DNA of 64,000 nt from Campylobacterales bacterium (GTDB taxonomy: Bacteria; Campylobacterota; Campylobacteria; Campylobacterales; Sulfurimonadaceae). Below are positions 27,776 to 36,095 of this stretch, piece after piece. The DNA is taken from contig JAPLGO010000038.1 of the NCBI GenBank assembly GCA_026390115.1, positions 291,565 to 355,564 of the forward strand, in the 5' to 3' direction. A model generated the notes under the pieces. It saw only the letters and a list, made by a program, of their open reading frames with translations. It had not been told where the DNA came from and made no database searches. The position numbers were made by a program, and so were the translations under genes. Within the stretch, counting starts at the first letter, position 1; each line of letters starts with the position of its first letter.

Positions 27776-27818
27776 AAAAACAAGCTTTTTTTGAGAGTTT
27801 ATGGGTACTTACATACAT

Positions 27819-29144
27819 TTACAGAACTTCTGATTGATCCTTTTTTTCATGATACTCGGCAAAAAGTTTGAGTAAGAAGGGAACACTGAGGTTGAGGATA
27901 AAAGCGCTCAGTGAGATTAAAAGTAAATCTGTACTCGTTATGAGTTTCATAGATAGTGCTGCCATGGCAACCAAAAAGGTTACTTCGGCGCGCCCCTGCA
28001 TTGCAATTCCGATGAGGGATGCTGAACGCCATGGAAGCTTATTGATATAGCGTGCCGTGAGTGCAGCAGCGATAAACTGTGCTGTAAATAAAACAGCTGC
28101 TAGAAAAAAGGCGTTGGAAAGAACGCTGAGCAGAAGTGAAAAACTCTCAATTTCCATTTGCAGTCCGATGCTGATAAAAAATATCGGAGCGAAAAAATAG
28201 AGGGTTAAAAAACGGAATTTTTCAATTGCCTCATGAAAAAGTTTGTCTCCATTGTTCTTGTTTTCAAAATGGTCTTTGTTAATAATTAATCCCATAAAAT
28301 ATGCTCCCAATGCGACACTCGTAGCAAAATATTCAGCAATGTATGAGCCAACAAATGCTAAAAAAATCATAAAAACAATCGCAGCATTTATCTCCTGCTT
28401 TCCTAAAAAATGAACAGCTCCAGCATGCGAATAGATGCTGTTTTTAGTTTTGGTAATCAAGCTGAGCAGAGCACCCTCTTCTTTAAGGGATGCCGTCGGG
28501 TGAAAGAGAAAAAAAAGATAAGCGATGAGTGCCATAACAGTACTAAAAAAGAGAAAATTTGAGAGAGGTTTTATAGCCAATAACCCGATGGTTTCAAGCG
28601 AAATTTCAGCAGATGATGAGGCTTGCAAAGAGACAAGAATCCCCCCTAAAACTCCCCATAAAATAAGGGAAAGCACATCATCCGTCAATGCCGCGGCGAC
28701 AATAATCGGCTGAAGTTTTGCTTTGGCTCCAAAAGAGAGCGTATTGAGTGTCAAAAATGCAATTCCTATGGAGGTTGGAGAAAATGCCATAGCAAAAACG
28801 ATGGATTTAATCATGTCATCTGAGAGAAAATATTCTGTAAAATAGATCATAGTAAAAGGTAGAATTACACCAGCTACGGCAATTTTCCATCCTTTTTTAA
28901 TCCCTTCAGTAAACCCTTCGAGATTCTCTTCTAGTCCAAGATAAAAAAACAAAAAAATTGTTCCGATAAAGGAGAAGGTCTCAATGGTTGCCGAGTGGGG
29001 AGAGAGAAGATGGAGATTGACAGCAACAAGTCCCCCGATGAGGTAAAAAAGGACATCGGCAACTCCCGTTTTTTTGGATGCCCAAAGAGAAGCGATTATA
29101 ATAATAAGGAGATAAAGCAGGATAAGAGTTGTAATCATTTCCAT
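27819..29144 (-). CDS. Cation/proton antiporter, CPA2 type
   Basis: 441 residues with about 12 hydrophobic helices, the Na+/H+ exchanger fold of the CPA2/KefB group. The ion-site helix reads AAALTDDVLSLILWG, with two adjacent aspartates where the group has its ion- and proton-binding pair. SVALGAYFMGLIIN and the ARYINKLPWRSASLIGIAMQGRAEVTFLVA segment are typical. The C-terminus ends about 25 residues after the last helix, so the TrkA-N nucleotide-binding domain of KefB/C is absent. Whether Na+ or K+ is moved is not decidable here. It is divergent from guaA. Confidence 0.85.
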   Translation of the reverse strand: MEMITTLILLYLLIIIIASLWASKKTGVADVLFYLIGGLVAVNLHLLSPHSATIETFSFIGTIFLFFYLGLEENLEGFTEGIKKGWKIAVAGVILPFTMIYFTEYFLSDDMIKSIVFAMAFSPTSIGIAFLTLNTLSFGAKAKLQPIIVAAALTDDVLSLILWGVLGGILVSLQASSSAEISLETIGLLAIKPLSNFLFFSTVMALIAYLFFLFHPTASLKEEGALLSLITKTKNSIYSHAGAVHFLGKQEINAAIVFMIFLAFVGSYIAEYFATSVALGAYFMGLIINKDHFENKNNGDKLFHEAIEKFRFLTLYFFAPIFFISIGLQMEIESFSLLLSVLSNAFFLAAVLFTAQFIAAALTARYINKLPWRSASLIGIAMQGRAEVTFLVAMAALSMKLITSTDLLLISLSAFILNLSVPFLLKLFAEYHEKKDQSEVL

Positions 29145-29233
29145 AGAAAAAAGCCTTCGTTGATTTCCTTGGATTATGACTTAAATAAGTTTACAGTTTA
29201 CTTTTAAACAATAGATTCTTAATTTATTTTATT

Positions 29234-29259
29234 GTATCCTTTCACCAACGAAAGGGTAC
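29234..29259 (+). promoter_or_regulatory. Hairpin in the guaA upstream region
   Basis: GTATCCTTTC pairs with GAAAGGGTAC (one G-T pair) around a six-base loop, 44 bases before the guaA ATG. There is no T-run after it, so it is not a standard terminator. It could be an operator or a 5' leader hairpin. Confidence 0.45.
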
Positions 29260-29303
29260 ATCCTTCTTTCTCCTACAAAACATTTTTATAAAAGGCACTC
29301 AAA

Positions 29304-30854
29304 ATGACAAATGTTAGCATCATAGTTTTAGATTTTGGTTCTCAATATACGCAATTGATAGCGCGTCGTCTTCGCGAAGATAAAATATACTGTGAAATTC
29401 TTCCTTACCATACGAAAGTAGCAGATATAAAAGTAAAAAACCCACAAGGTATTATTCTCAGCGGCGGTCCATCTTCGGTGTATAACAAAGATGCGTATGA
29501 GGTTGACAAGGGCGTTTATGAGCTGGGTCTTCCGATTTTGGGAATATGCTATGGCATGCAGAGAATTGCTGTAGATTTCGGCGGGAGCGTTATCCGCTCA
29601 AGCCACCATGAATACGGTAAAGCGGAACTCACAATCAATAATCTTGAGGGAGTATGTTCTCCTCTTTTAAAAGATTGTGATGACGGGCGCATTGTTTGGA
29701 TGAGCCACAGTGACAAAGTAGATGTGCTTCCGGAGGGTTTTTCACCGATTGCAACTTCGGCAAATTCGCCTTATGCGGCAATTGCAAATGAAGAAAAACG
29801 CGTCTATGCGATGCAGTATCACCCAGAAGTTCAGCACTCGGAAGAGGGGTATCTGATGCTTAGAAACTTCGCAAGAAATATTTGCGGAGTGACTGAGAAG
29901 TGGAAAATGGAACACTTCTTAAAAGAGCAGATTAAAAGTATCCGTGCAAGAGTAGGAACCGGAAAGGTTCTTTGCGGACTCAGCGGCGGAGTGGATAGTT
30001 CTGTTGTTGCAGCAATTCTTTATGAAGCAATAGGCGACCAACTTATTCCTGTTTTTGTTGACAACGGACTTCTAAGAAAGGGTGAAAGGGAGCAGGTGGA
30101 AGAGGTTTTCAAAATCAATCTTAAAGTTCCTTTAATCACTATCGATGCAAGAGAGAGCTTTTTGAGCAAGCTCGCAGGTGTATCAGACCCTGAGACAAAA
30201 AGAAAAATCATCGGTCACACTTTTATAGAAGAGTTTGAGAAAGAGGCAAAAAAACATGACGGCATCAAATTTTTGGCACAAGGAACACTCTATCCTGATG
30301 TTATCGAATCTATTAGCGTAAACGGTCCTTCAGAAGTTATTAAATCGCATCACAATGTGGGCGGTTTACCTGATTGGATGGATTTTGAACTTATCGAACC
30401 GCTCAGAGAACTTTTTAAAGATGAAGTGCGTAAAATAGGGCTTGAACTCGGACTTCCTGAGAGCATGATAAACCGTCATCCATTCCCTGGACCGGGCTTG
30501 GCGATACGCATCATGGGCGATGTAAATGAGGCAGATTTAATTCTTCTTCGTGAGGCAGATGTGATTTTGCTTGATGAGTTAAAAGCAAGCGGCTATTACG
30601 CAAAAACATGGCAGGCATTTGTAGTTCTGCTCAATGTAAAATCGGTCGGAGTTATGGGCGACAACCGCACTTACGACAACACGGTCTGTGTAAGAGTTGT
30701 TGAAGCGGTGGATGGGATGACGGCAACATTTGCACATCTTCCACATGATTTGTTAGAGAGAATTTCTCGCCGTATTATTAATGAAGTGGATGGAATAAAC
30801 AGAGTAGTTTATGATATTTCTTCAAAACCGCCTGCTACAATCGAATGGGAGTAG
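29304..30854 (+). CDS. guaA: GMP synthase (glutamine-hydrolysing)
   Basis: Converts XMP to GMP. The N-terminal class I glutaminase at residues 1-195 has its nucleophile Cys in ILGICYGMQ and the His/Glu pair in [11 protein letters not shown]. The ATP pyrophosphatase domain has the PP-loop [11 protein letters not shown] near residue 227. The dimerisation domain contains [16 protein letters not shown] and the protein ends [10 protein letters not shown]. 516 residues, full length. ATG 29304 has only AAAAGG nearby. hemD follows 19 bases later, probably in the same transcript. Confidence 0.98.
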   Translation: MTNVSIIVLDFGSQYTQLIARRLREDKIYCEILPYHTKVADIKVKNPQGIILSGGPSSVYNKDAYEVDKGVYELGLPILGICYGMQRIAVDFGGSVIRSSHHEYGKAELTINNLEGVCSPLLKDCDDGRIVWMSHSDKVDVLPEGFSPIATSANSPYAAIANEEKRVYAMQYHPEVQHSEEGYLMLRNFARNICGVTEKWKMEHFLKEQIKSIRARVGTGKVLCGLSGGVDSSVVAAILYEAIGDQLIPVFVDNGLLRKGEREQVEEVFKINLKVPLITIDARESFLSKLAGVSDPETKRKIIGHTFIEEFEKEAKKHDGIKFLAQGTLYPDVIESISVNGPSEVIKSHHNVGGLPDWMDFELIEPLRELFKDEVRKIGLELGLPESMINRHPFPGPGLAIRIMGDVNEADLILLREADVILLDELKASGYYAKTWQAFVVLLNVKSVGVMGDNRTYDNTVCVRVVEAVDGMTATFAHLPHDLLERISRRIINEVDGINRVVYDISSKPPATIEWE

Positions 30855-30873
30855 AGATTTAATCTCTATTCGC

Positions 30874-31509
30874 ATGCCAAAAAAAATTTACCTCTTTTCA
30901 ATCTCTTCTCATCCTCAAGCCATAAGTATAAACTCCTTGGATATTAAATTTTTAAAACCTGAGATAGATTTTTCTAAATATGATTATCTGATTATTACTT
31001 CCAAACAAGTCAGCGAAGCTCTCAAACAGTATGATAAAGAAGAGTATCTTAACATGCCAGCATTGTGTGTGTCAGTGCAAAGTGCCCTTTCATACGAAAA
31101 TATCGGCGGCAAAATTTTAGCTGTCGGCGGAGGATACGGCGATAACTTGGCTAACAAAATAAAAACATTTTCAAAAGAGACAAAGTGGCTCTATCTGCGG
31201 GCAAAAGAGGTTGCGTCTAACTTTGTATCCACATGTAATAATGAGGGTTATCTCATAAAAGAGGCTATCGTTTACGAAAGCGAATGTTCAAAAGGGATGC
31301 AAGATGTGGAGGTTGAAGAGGATGCAGTTTTGATTTTTACCTCTCCATCCAGCGTGGAGTGTTTTTTAAAAAACCATGCAATCTCCTCCTCAAACAAAAT
31401 AATTGTCATAGGCAAAACGACAGCCTCCGCTTTGCCAAAAGGGATAGATTGTATTATCTCTGAGGAGACATCTATTGAGAGTTGCATAAATCTGAGCGTT
31501 CATCTGTGA
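30874..31509 (+). CDS. hemD: Uroporphyrinogen-III synthase
   Basis: Cyclises hydroxymethylbilane to uroporphyrinogen III for haem; demand for haem is high given the multihaem cytochrome at 3212. I take ATG 30874 (MPKKIYLFSISSH), not an in-frame ATG inside guaA at 30811, giving 211 residues. The family is poorly conserved, but LIITSKQVSEAL, LAVGGGYGDNL, WLYLRAKEVAS, VYESECS and the end pattern LIFTSPSSVECFLKN...IIVIGKTTASAL are characteristic. It ends within the GTGA start of the next gene. Confidence 0.88.
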   Translation: MPKKIYLFSISSHPQAISINSLDIKFLKPEIDFSKYDYLIITSKQVSEALKQYDKEEYLNMPALCVSVQSALSYENIGGKILAVGGGYGDNLANKIKTFSKETKWLYLRAKEVASNFVSTCNNEGYLIKEAIVYESECSKGMQDVEVEEDAVLIFTSPSSVECFLKNHAISSSNKIIVIGKTTASALPKGIDCIISEETSIESCINLSVHL

Positions 31510-34193
31510 TTTTTTTCAGATTATCCTGCATCTCGATACTTTTGAGCTTTACTTTTTTATCAGCAGCAGAGATAGTCGCACATGACAAGGCGTATTACAA
31601 ATACAAAAAAGATAATGTAGAGATAATCTACACGGAGGATAATCTCCCTTTCGCACAACAAGTAGTCGGTATTCAAAAAGCACTCCATAAAGATTATGAG
31701 AAATTCTTTGGCTGGAAATTGGATGAGACGCTTTACATCGGTCTGCTCTCTTCTTACAATCAAATTGCAAATGGCGAGTCTTCTCAGTTTTCCGGTAATA
31801 GGCAGATTAACTATATTGGCGGAACACAGCTAATCGACTATTTTGCATCTACTTCATGGCTTAATGTTTTGTGTTACCATGAAACAGCACACAATTACCA
31901 GCAAAATATGAAAAACAGCGAAGTTTCAAAAACTCTGCACTCCTTCTTTGGAAGCGGCTCCTTTTTACTTCCATTTGTAATTGTTCCAAATATTATGGAA
32001 AATTCATTTATGCTTGAGGGAAATGCAGTCTTAAATGAGTCTTGGCATGGTAACGGCGGCAGGCTCTATAGCGGCAGATTTAAAGCTGAAACCATGCTTC
32101 AGGCAAAAGCCGGAAATATCAAGGCAGGCGATGTCTACAATGTAAAAGATTCCTTTCCCTATAGTGGCAGTATTTGGTATATTCAGGGAGGTTTTTACAA
32201 TCTCTATCTGGCTGAAAAGTATGGATTAGAGAAGGTTAACAGCTATTTCAAGTACCATTCGGAAGATTTTTTTTGGCCTGAATTTACGGATTTAAGTATG
32301 AAAGATGCCCTTGGAGTTGATTTTGAAACATCATTGGCGGATTTTAGCAGAGAATATACAAAGATGGCTGAGCACATGGTTTTGGCTAGTGGTGAGCCCA
32401 TCGCATCATCACAGTTTTTTTACTCCTTGGGAAACAGCGAAGAGGAGCTTTTTTTTATAACAAATGAGAGCGGAGTTGAAACTCCGGAGTTGGTTGTGCT
32501 CAATAAAACAACTTTGAATATAAACAAAAAAAGAGATAGCTGGCTTGGCGGCAAAGTTATAAAAGCGGGTAAAACCTATTATACCCAGGGAAGCAGTTAT
32601 GTCTCACCGACTCGGATATATCAAGGACTTTTTGACAACAATAGTTTAATAAAAGAGGGCAGTGAATCCAAGATGATTCAAGGCTATTTAAGCAGCGGCA
32701 AAGAGGTCTATTTTGATGTGGCTCTCTCCTATTCTGAAGCACAACTTTTTGTCGGCAGTGAGTTTTATGCGCAGGTAAACTCATCTGTTATAATCGATAG
32801 AGAGGACAATCTCTACTACTTTGTTCAAAACGGTAAAAACAGAACCCTCTATAAAAACAGAACTCCTCTTTACACATACAGTGGATTTTATGGAGTTGTG
32901 AGTGATGTTGATAGCAAGGGTGGTGTTTATTTTATTGCCAATTCAGAGTTTGGTTCAACTCTTTATAGATTTTTTGACGCTAAAGTGGAGCGTGCAAGTG
33001 AAGCAGATAATATTGTAGAAGCCAGACTTATAAATGATAACGAAGTTTTGATAGCTGCAATCAGCGAGAAGGATTACTACTTTGTTAAAAATGAGCTAAA
33101 AAATAGAGAAGGGACTCCCTATGAAACAAAACTGTTTTTTGAAGAGAAGGAGTACTATGGAGGATACGAGGAAACAAATCGTTTCGAGCATCTGGAGTTG
33201 GATTTGTCCAATCCTTACTACTCTCTTTTGGATATAAATTATCGCGGGACTGACCTTTCTGTTGTATTTGGAAATGCTGAACCTGTATGGGCATTAAATG
33301 CAAATTTTGGCGACCCATTGTCTCAAAATCAAGGAACGCTTCTTATTAATAAAGATGAGTCAAATACTACAATTGCAGGCGCTTCCTACGCAAACTCTCA
33401 ATATCTGCTTGGGTATTCATTTGTAGGGTATAGGGTAGTTGAGAGTGATAAAAAAGAGGTTGTTCGGGAGAATGGATTTATCATTAGCGCAGAGTTGCCA
33501 TTTTATAGAAGAGGACATTACAGAGGTGCATTGGGCGCTAGTTATTATCAGGATTATAGTGCAAAACAGCGAGAGCCTCTGAGTACAACACTTAATTTTG
33601 CCGAAGAAGAGACGTACGGTGTATCCATGTATGAAAATTACTTGAATAGCCTGAGTCTGTACGGAGCCAGAGAGAGAGATGACAAAATTTATGGTGCAAA
33701 ATACAGCTTTAAACATGATGCACCATATGAACTCTATTTTGGAGCAGAAGCAAAATACTCTGCAACAAATAGTAATATAATAGAGTCAGAAGCTATTGCC
33801 AATAGCAGGGGAGTAAAGATAACTAATTCCTCTTATCAGCAAGACATGGATCCCTCAACAATACATATGCCAAGCTTGGATGCTCCCTATTACCTCAAAG
33901 CTGCTTCGTACAGAGAGGCTAATTTGGCTAAAGTTTTGAACCTGTCTAGCTATTTCTTCACCTTTCCCCTCTCTCTGCAAAAAGAGGCAATATATACAAA
34001 GTATAGACAGTATGAATTGGAAACTTTTGAAGATAGAAAAGTGACTTTCAGTGAAGTGACAGCCGGATTAACCCTCTCTACAGTTTTTTTAAACAAATTT
34101 GTGCTGCCTGTTAATTTTGAGTATATTACTAATGACGCGTACTTTATAAAAGATAAAACTAAATTTAGATTTATGATTGGTAGTACATTTTAG
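31506..34193 (+). CDS. Secreted HExxH metallopeptidase with propeller-like and beta-barrel-like regions
   Basis: I choose GTG 31506, overlapping the hemD stop as GTGA, because it starts a clean signal peptide (VIFFRLSCISILLSFTFLSAAE); a TTG lies at 31482. The protein has 895 residues. YHETAHNYQ supplies a zinc site HETAH at about 125-129, and a third ligand may be the Glu of MLEGNAVLNES about 42 residues on: a gluzincin, peptidase-MA-like. Residues about 325-550 have repeated short beta blades (GFYGVVSDVDSKGGVYFIAN) suggesting a TolB-like propeller. The last 330 residues are rich in alternating aromatic strands and end FRFMIGSTF, with the terminal Phe of outer-membrane barrels. Substrate unknown. 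Confidence 0.72.
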   Translation: MIFFRLSCISILLSFTFLSAAEIVAHDKAYYKYKKDNVEIIYTEDNLPFAQQVVGIQKALHKDYEKFFGWKLDETLYIGLLSSYNQIANGESSQFSGNRQINYIGGTQLIDYFASTSWLNVLCYHETAHNYQQNMKNSEVSKTLHSFFGSGSFLLPFVIVPNIMENSFMLEGNAVLNESWHGNGGRLYSGRFKAETMLQAKAGNIKAGDVYNVKDSFPYSGSIWYIQGGFYNLYLAEKYGLEKVNSYFKYHSEDFFWPEFTDLSMKDALGVDFETSLADFSREYTKMAEHMVLASGEPIASSQFFYSLGNSEEELFFITNESGVETPELVVLNKTTLNINKKRDSWLGGKVIKAGKTYYTQGSSYVSPTRIYQGLFDNNSLIKEGSESKMIQGYLSSGKEVYFDVALSYSEAQLFVGSEFYAQVNSSVIIDREDNLYYFVQNGKNRTLYKNRTPLYTYSGFYGVVSDVDSKGGVYFIANSEFGSTLYRFFDAKVERASEADNIVEARLINDNEVLIAAISEKDYYFVKNELKNREGTPYETKLFFEEKEYYGGYEETNRFEHLELDLSNPYYSLLDINYRGTDLSVVFGNAEPVWALNANFGDPLSQNQGTLLINKDESNTTIAGASYANSQYLLGYSFVGYRVVESDKKEVVRENGFIISAELPFYRRGHYRGALGASYYQDYSAKQREPLSTTLNFAEEETYGVSMYENYLNSLSLYGARERDDKIYGAKYSFKHDAPYELYFGAEAKYSATNSNIIESEAIANSRGVKITNSSYQQDMDPSTIHMPSLDAPYYLKAASYREANLAKVLNLSSYFFTFPLSLQKEAIYTKYRQYELETFEDRKVTFSEVTAGLTLSTVFLNKFVLPVNFEYITNDAYFIKDKTKFRFMIGSTF

Positions 34194-34237
34194 ATAGAAG
34201 TTCTTGTGCAACTCTTTTTCGTATTGACATACTTTTC

Positions 34238-35112
34238 CTAAAAATCATATTTCAAAGATGCCCCTATTCGTCTAGGTTCACCAAAATTATACGCATTAAA
34301 TCCTTCTGCTGCAATAATGTAATTTAGGTATCGTTTGTCAAACAGATTATGAATGTAAACATTCCATGAGAATTTTTTAGATTTATAACCTATTTTCGTA
34401 TCAACATAGGAATAGGATGATTCAGATACCGTGTTTGCCTTGTCAAAATAGGTTTTTCCATTTGATTTCAATACTAAATCTAGATAATAGTTTTTGCTAA
34501 AATTGTATTGCGAACCAAATTGAAAAGTATGTTGGGGAACATTTATCAGTTGATTTCCGGAGTAATTATTAGAGTTGGATATATAGTCATCAAATTTGGA
34601 GTGAATAAATCCTACACCGCTATGTACACCAAAATTATTGGTAAACAGATAGCGCAACTCGCTTTCAATGCCGTAAATATCAGCTTTTGCCGCATTGTCT
34701 ATATAACTGCTTAAGTCAGAGCGTATGGTCTCTACTTGAAGTTTATCAACATGTGTTGCATAGAGTGTTGCGCTAAGGTTTAATGAGTTTTTCCATTTTG
34801 TGTTAAACCCCAACTCCAAAGTTTTTGATTCCTCAGGGTCATAACTCAATGTTTTAATATCATAATCATCATAACTGTATCCACCGTTTTTAAACGCTTC
34901 TGCATATTGTAAAAAAATCAAATTTGCATCATCTTGTTTATAAGCTATTTTTAATTTTTGTAAAACTTTTTGCCAGTGTTTTGTTGCTATGATGTGAGGA
35001 TAACCCGTATTTAAAAATCCATACTCGGCTACTTCTATCGGGAAAGATTGATTGATATTGTTGTTAAAATCTTTTTCGTTCCATGTATATCTCAGAGCTG
35101 CGGTAAGTATAA
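34238..35112 (-). pseudogene. TonB-dependent receptor, C-terminal remnant
   Basis: The minus-strand frame encodes about 290 residues of an outer-membrane TonB receptor barrel: LTAALRYTWNEKDF, NTGYPHIIATKHWQK, QYAEAFKNGGYSYDDY, ESKTLELGFNTKWKNSLNLS, and the terminal IHNLFDKRYLNY...GEPRRIGASLKYDF, ending in Phe as barrels do. The frame is open from near 35112 with no plausible signal peptide or plug domain; upstream the sequence switches abruptly to an antitoxin fragment on the other strand. A full receptor would need about 400 more residues. I read it as a truncated gene left by a recombination or insertion event. Confidence 0.8.
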
Positions 35113-35147
35113 TATTCTTATTTATACTTTTTGAATATTCAGTCTAC

Positions 35148-35267
35148 TTTTTTGGGGTCATTCCAGCATTAGATCTTAAACTTGCATTAAAACGCTCAAA
35201 AGAAGTTCGTCAAGGGAGTGTTGAAACAATAAGTTTTGATGCAATTAAAGAAGAGCTTGGACTTTAA
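35148..35267 (+). pseudogene. Type II antitoxin, C-terminal remnant
   Basis: The last ~40 codons of an antitoxin-like protein: PALDLKLALKRSKEVRQGSVETISFDAIKEELGL. It ends in TAATG, where the toxin start overlaps the stop by one base, the usual antitoxin-toxin layout. The N-terminal part is missing because the sequence upstream belongs to the TonB remnant on the other strand, although an artificial open frame runs back to 35052. Identification comes from the neighbouring RelE-type toxin frame. Confidence 0.55.
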
Positions 35268-35554
35268 TGTCAAAATATTCTTTGCAATTTCATCCAGCTG
35301 CGAAAAAATAGTTGGATAAACTTGATAATCAAGTAAAAGTTTTTATTATCAAGTCTTTATCTTTGTTTATCGAAGAGTATGATATTCATTACGAAACTGA
35401 GATGATGAAGCAATCAAAGATAAAAAAACTTCAAGGTGAGTGGAGTGGTTTTTATCGATTACGATTTAGAGGTTACAGAGTGATTTATGAAAAAATTGAT
35501 AATCAACTTATAATTCACATTATCAGAATTGCTCATCGCAAAGAAGCTTATTAA
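35267..35554 (+). pseudogene. RelE/ParE-type toxin gene with an in-frame amber codon
   Basis: From ATG 35267 the frame reads MSKYSLQFHPAAKK, then TAG at 35309-35311, then LDKLDNQVKVFIIKSLSL...QGEWSGFYRLRFRGYRVIYE...IIRIAHRKEAY. Toxins of this family have a HPAAxKxLxKL start and the RLRxGxYRVIYE core, so the stop most simply replaces a sense codon such as CAG (Gln). The remaining frame is intact to its normal end, so the inactivation is recent or read through. A TTG right after the stop (35312) could allow reinitiation of an 80-residue fragment. Confidence 0.72.
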
Positions 35555-35583
35555 AATCCAAAAAATCATGATTTGCTCTTTAT

Positions 35584-35698
35584 TACAGGTAAGATTGTTA
35601 ATTATTTCAATCTCTTCACTTTTATGTGAAATTTGATGAAGCATACTCATAACAGCTTCAATGGTCTTATGTTCCACTCTTAAATGAAGTGCTTGCAT
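35584..35698 (-). pseudogene. N-terminal fragment of a second antitoxin-like gene
   Basis: On the minus strand a frame starts MQALHLRVEHKTIEAVMSML and continues HQISHKSEEIEIIN, similar to the first 35 residues of small antitoxins that begin with an L-x-L-R-V-E strand and a helix. After about residue 38 the frame runs antisense through the RelE-type toxin and loses any family pattern. It is probably another broken toxin-antitoxin piece in this decay zone. Confidence 0.4.
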
Positions 35699-35817
35699 TC
35701 TAAATTTCCCTCCAAATACGGGTTTTTATCGCTTGCAATTATACTCAATCACCCAAAATAAACCAATACTGTAACAAAACAGGGGTCAAAAAAAAGAAAA
35801 ATCAAGTATCATTTTTG

Positions 35818-35823
35818 TATAAT
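35818..35823 (+). promoter_or_regulatory. -10 box of the 6S RNA
   Basis: TATAAT, with a start point predicted seven to eight bases later, exactly where the RNA's closing stem begins (35831). There is no evident -35 element. Confidence 0.6.
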
Positions 35824-35829
35824 ACAAAT

Positions 35830-36024
35830 AGTCTGGGTAGTTCGACATATCGCAATATGAGGGTTCTACATATTCAAATTGTGAACTAGTAGAGTTTTGG
35901 TGTGCCGGTGATTTCGTTTGAGGTATGTTCATTCAGCCGAGAAACTGCCGCCGTCATAAAACACTCGCTTCACCTAAATACGGCTTTTTAGAACCGAGCC
36001 AAATGCGTAACGGCTACCCGGGCT
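35830..36024 (+). ncRNA. ssrS: 6S RNA (candidate)
   Basis: About 195 bases between the decay zone and purD. The ends pair over ten bases (GUCUGGGUAG with CUACCCGGGC, including G-U pairs), giving one long rod. The 3' half contains CAGCCGAGAAACUG, then CAUAAAACACUCGCUUCACCU, which lines up with the GUCCGAGAAGCC...CACAUUCACCU region of E. coli 6S RNA. Length, rod shape and this segment support 6S RNA, the RNA-polymerase-binding regulator of stationary phase. tmRNA, SRP RNA and RNase P RNA signatures are absent. I recall 6S RNA next to purD in related genera but cannot verify it here. Confidence 0.75.
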
Positions 36025-36028
36025 ATTC

Positions 36029-36072
36029 AAAATATTTAATTACTATATTTGGATGTATTAATTAAATATTTT
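36029..36072 (+). terminator. AT-only hairpin downstream of the 6S RNA
   Basis: A perfect 14-base inverted repeat, AAAATATTTAATTA with TAATTAAATATTTT, around a 16-base loop. It follows the 6S RNA by five bases and precedes purD. The stem has no G or C, so it may be a weak terminator, a processing site, or a protein-binding site. Confidence 0.45.
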
Positions 36073-36095
36073 AAAAAATTATGATGGAGGTGTGA

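Noticed and set aside
30811..30873. Upstream start for hemD inside guaA
   Set aside because: The extra 21 residues are out-of-frame guaA sequence; the family N-terminus begins at MPKKIYL.
34194..34237. A further copy of the palindromic repeat at the convergent metallopeptidase/TonB junction
   Set aside because: The 44-base gap shows none of the shared blocks.
35052..35147. Start of the antitoxin frame at 35052
   Set aside because: The frame is open by chance through sequence that encodes the TonB remnant on the other strand; the encoded hydrophobic stretch is not antitoxin-like.
35830..36024. tmRNA, RNase P RNA or a purine riboswitch before purD
   Set aside because: No alanine-type tRNA ends, no RNase P core sequence, no aptamer pattern. 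The closing stem and the CCGAGAA segment fit 6S RNA better.
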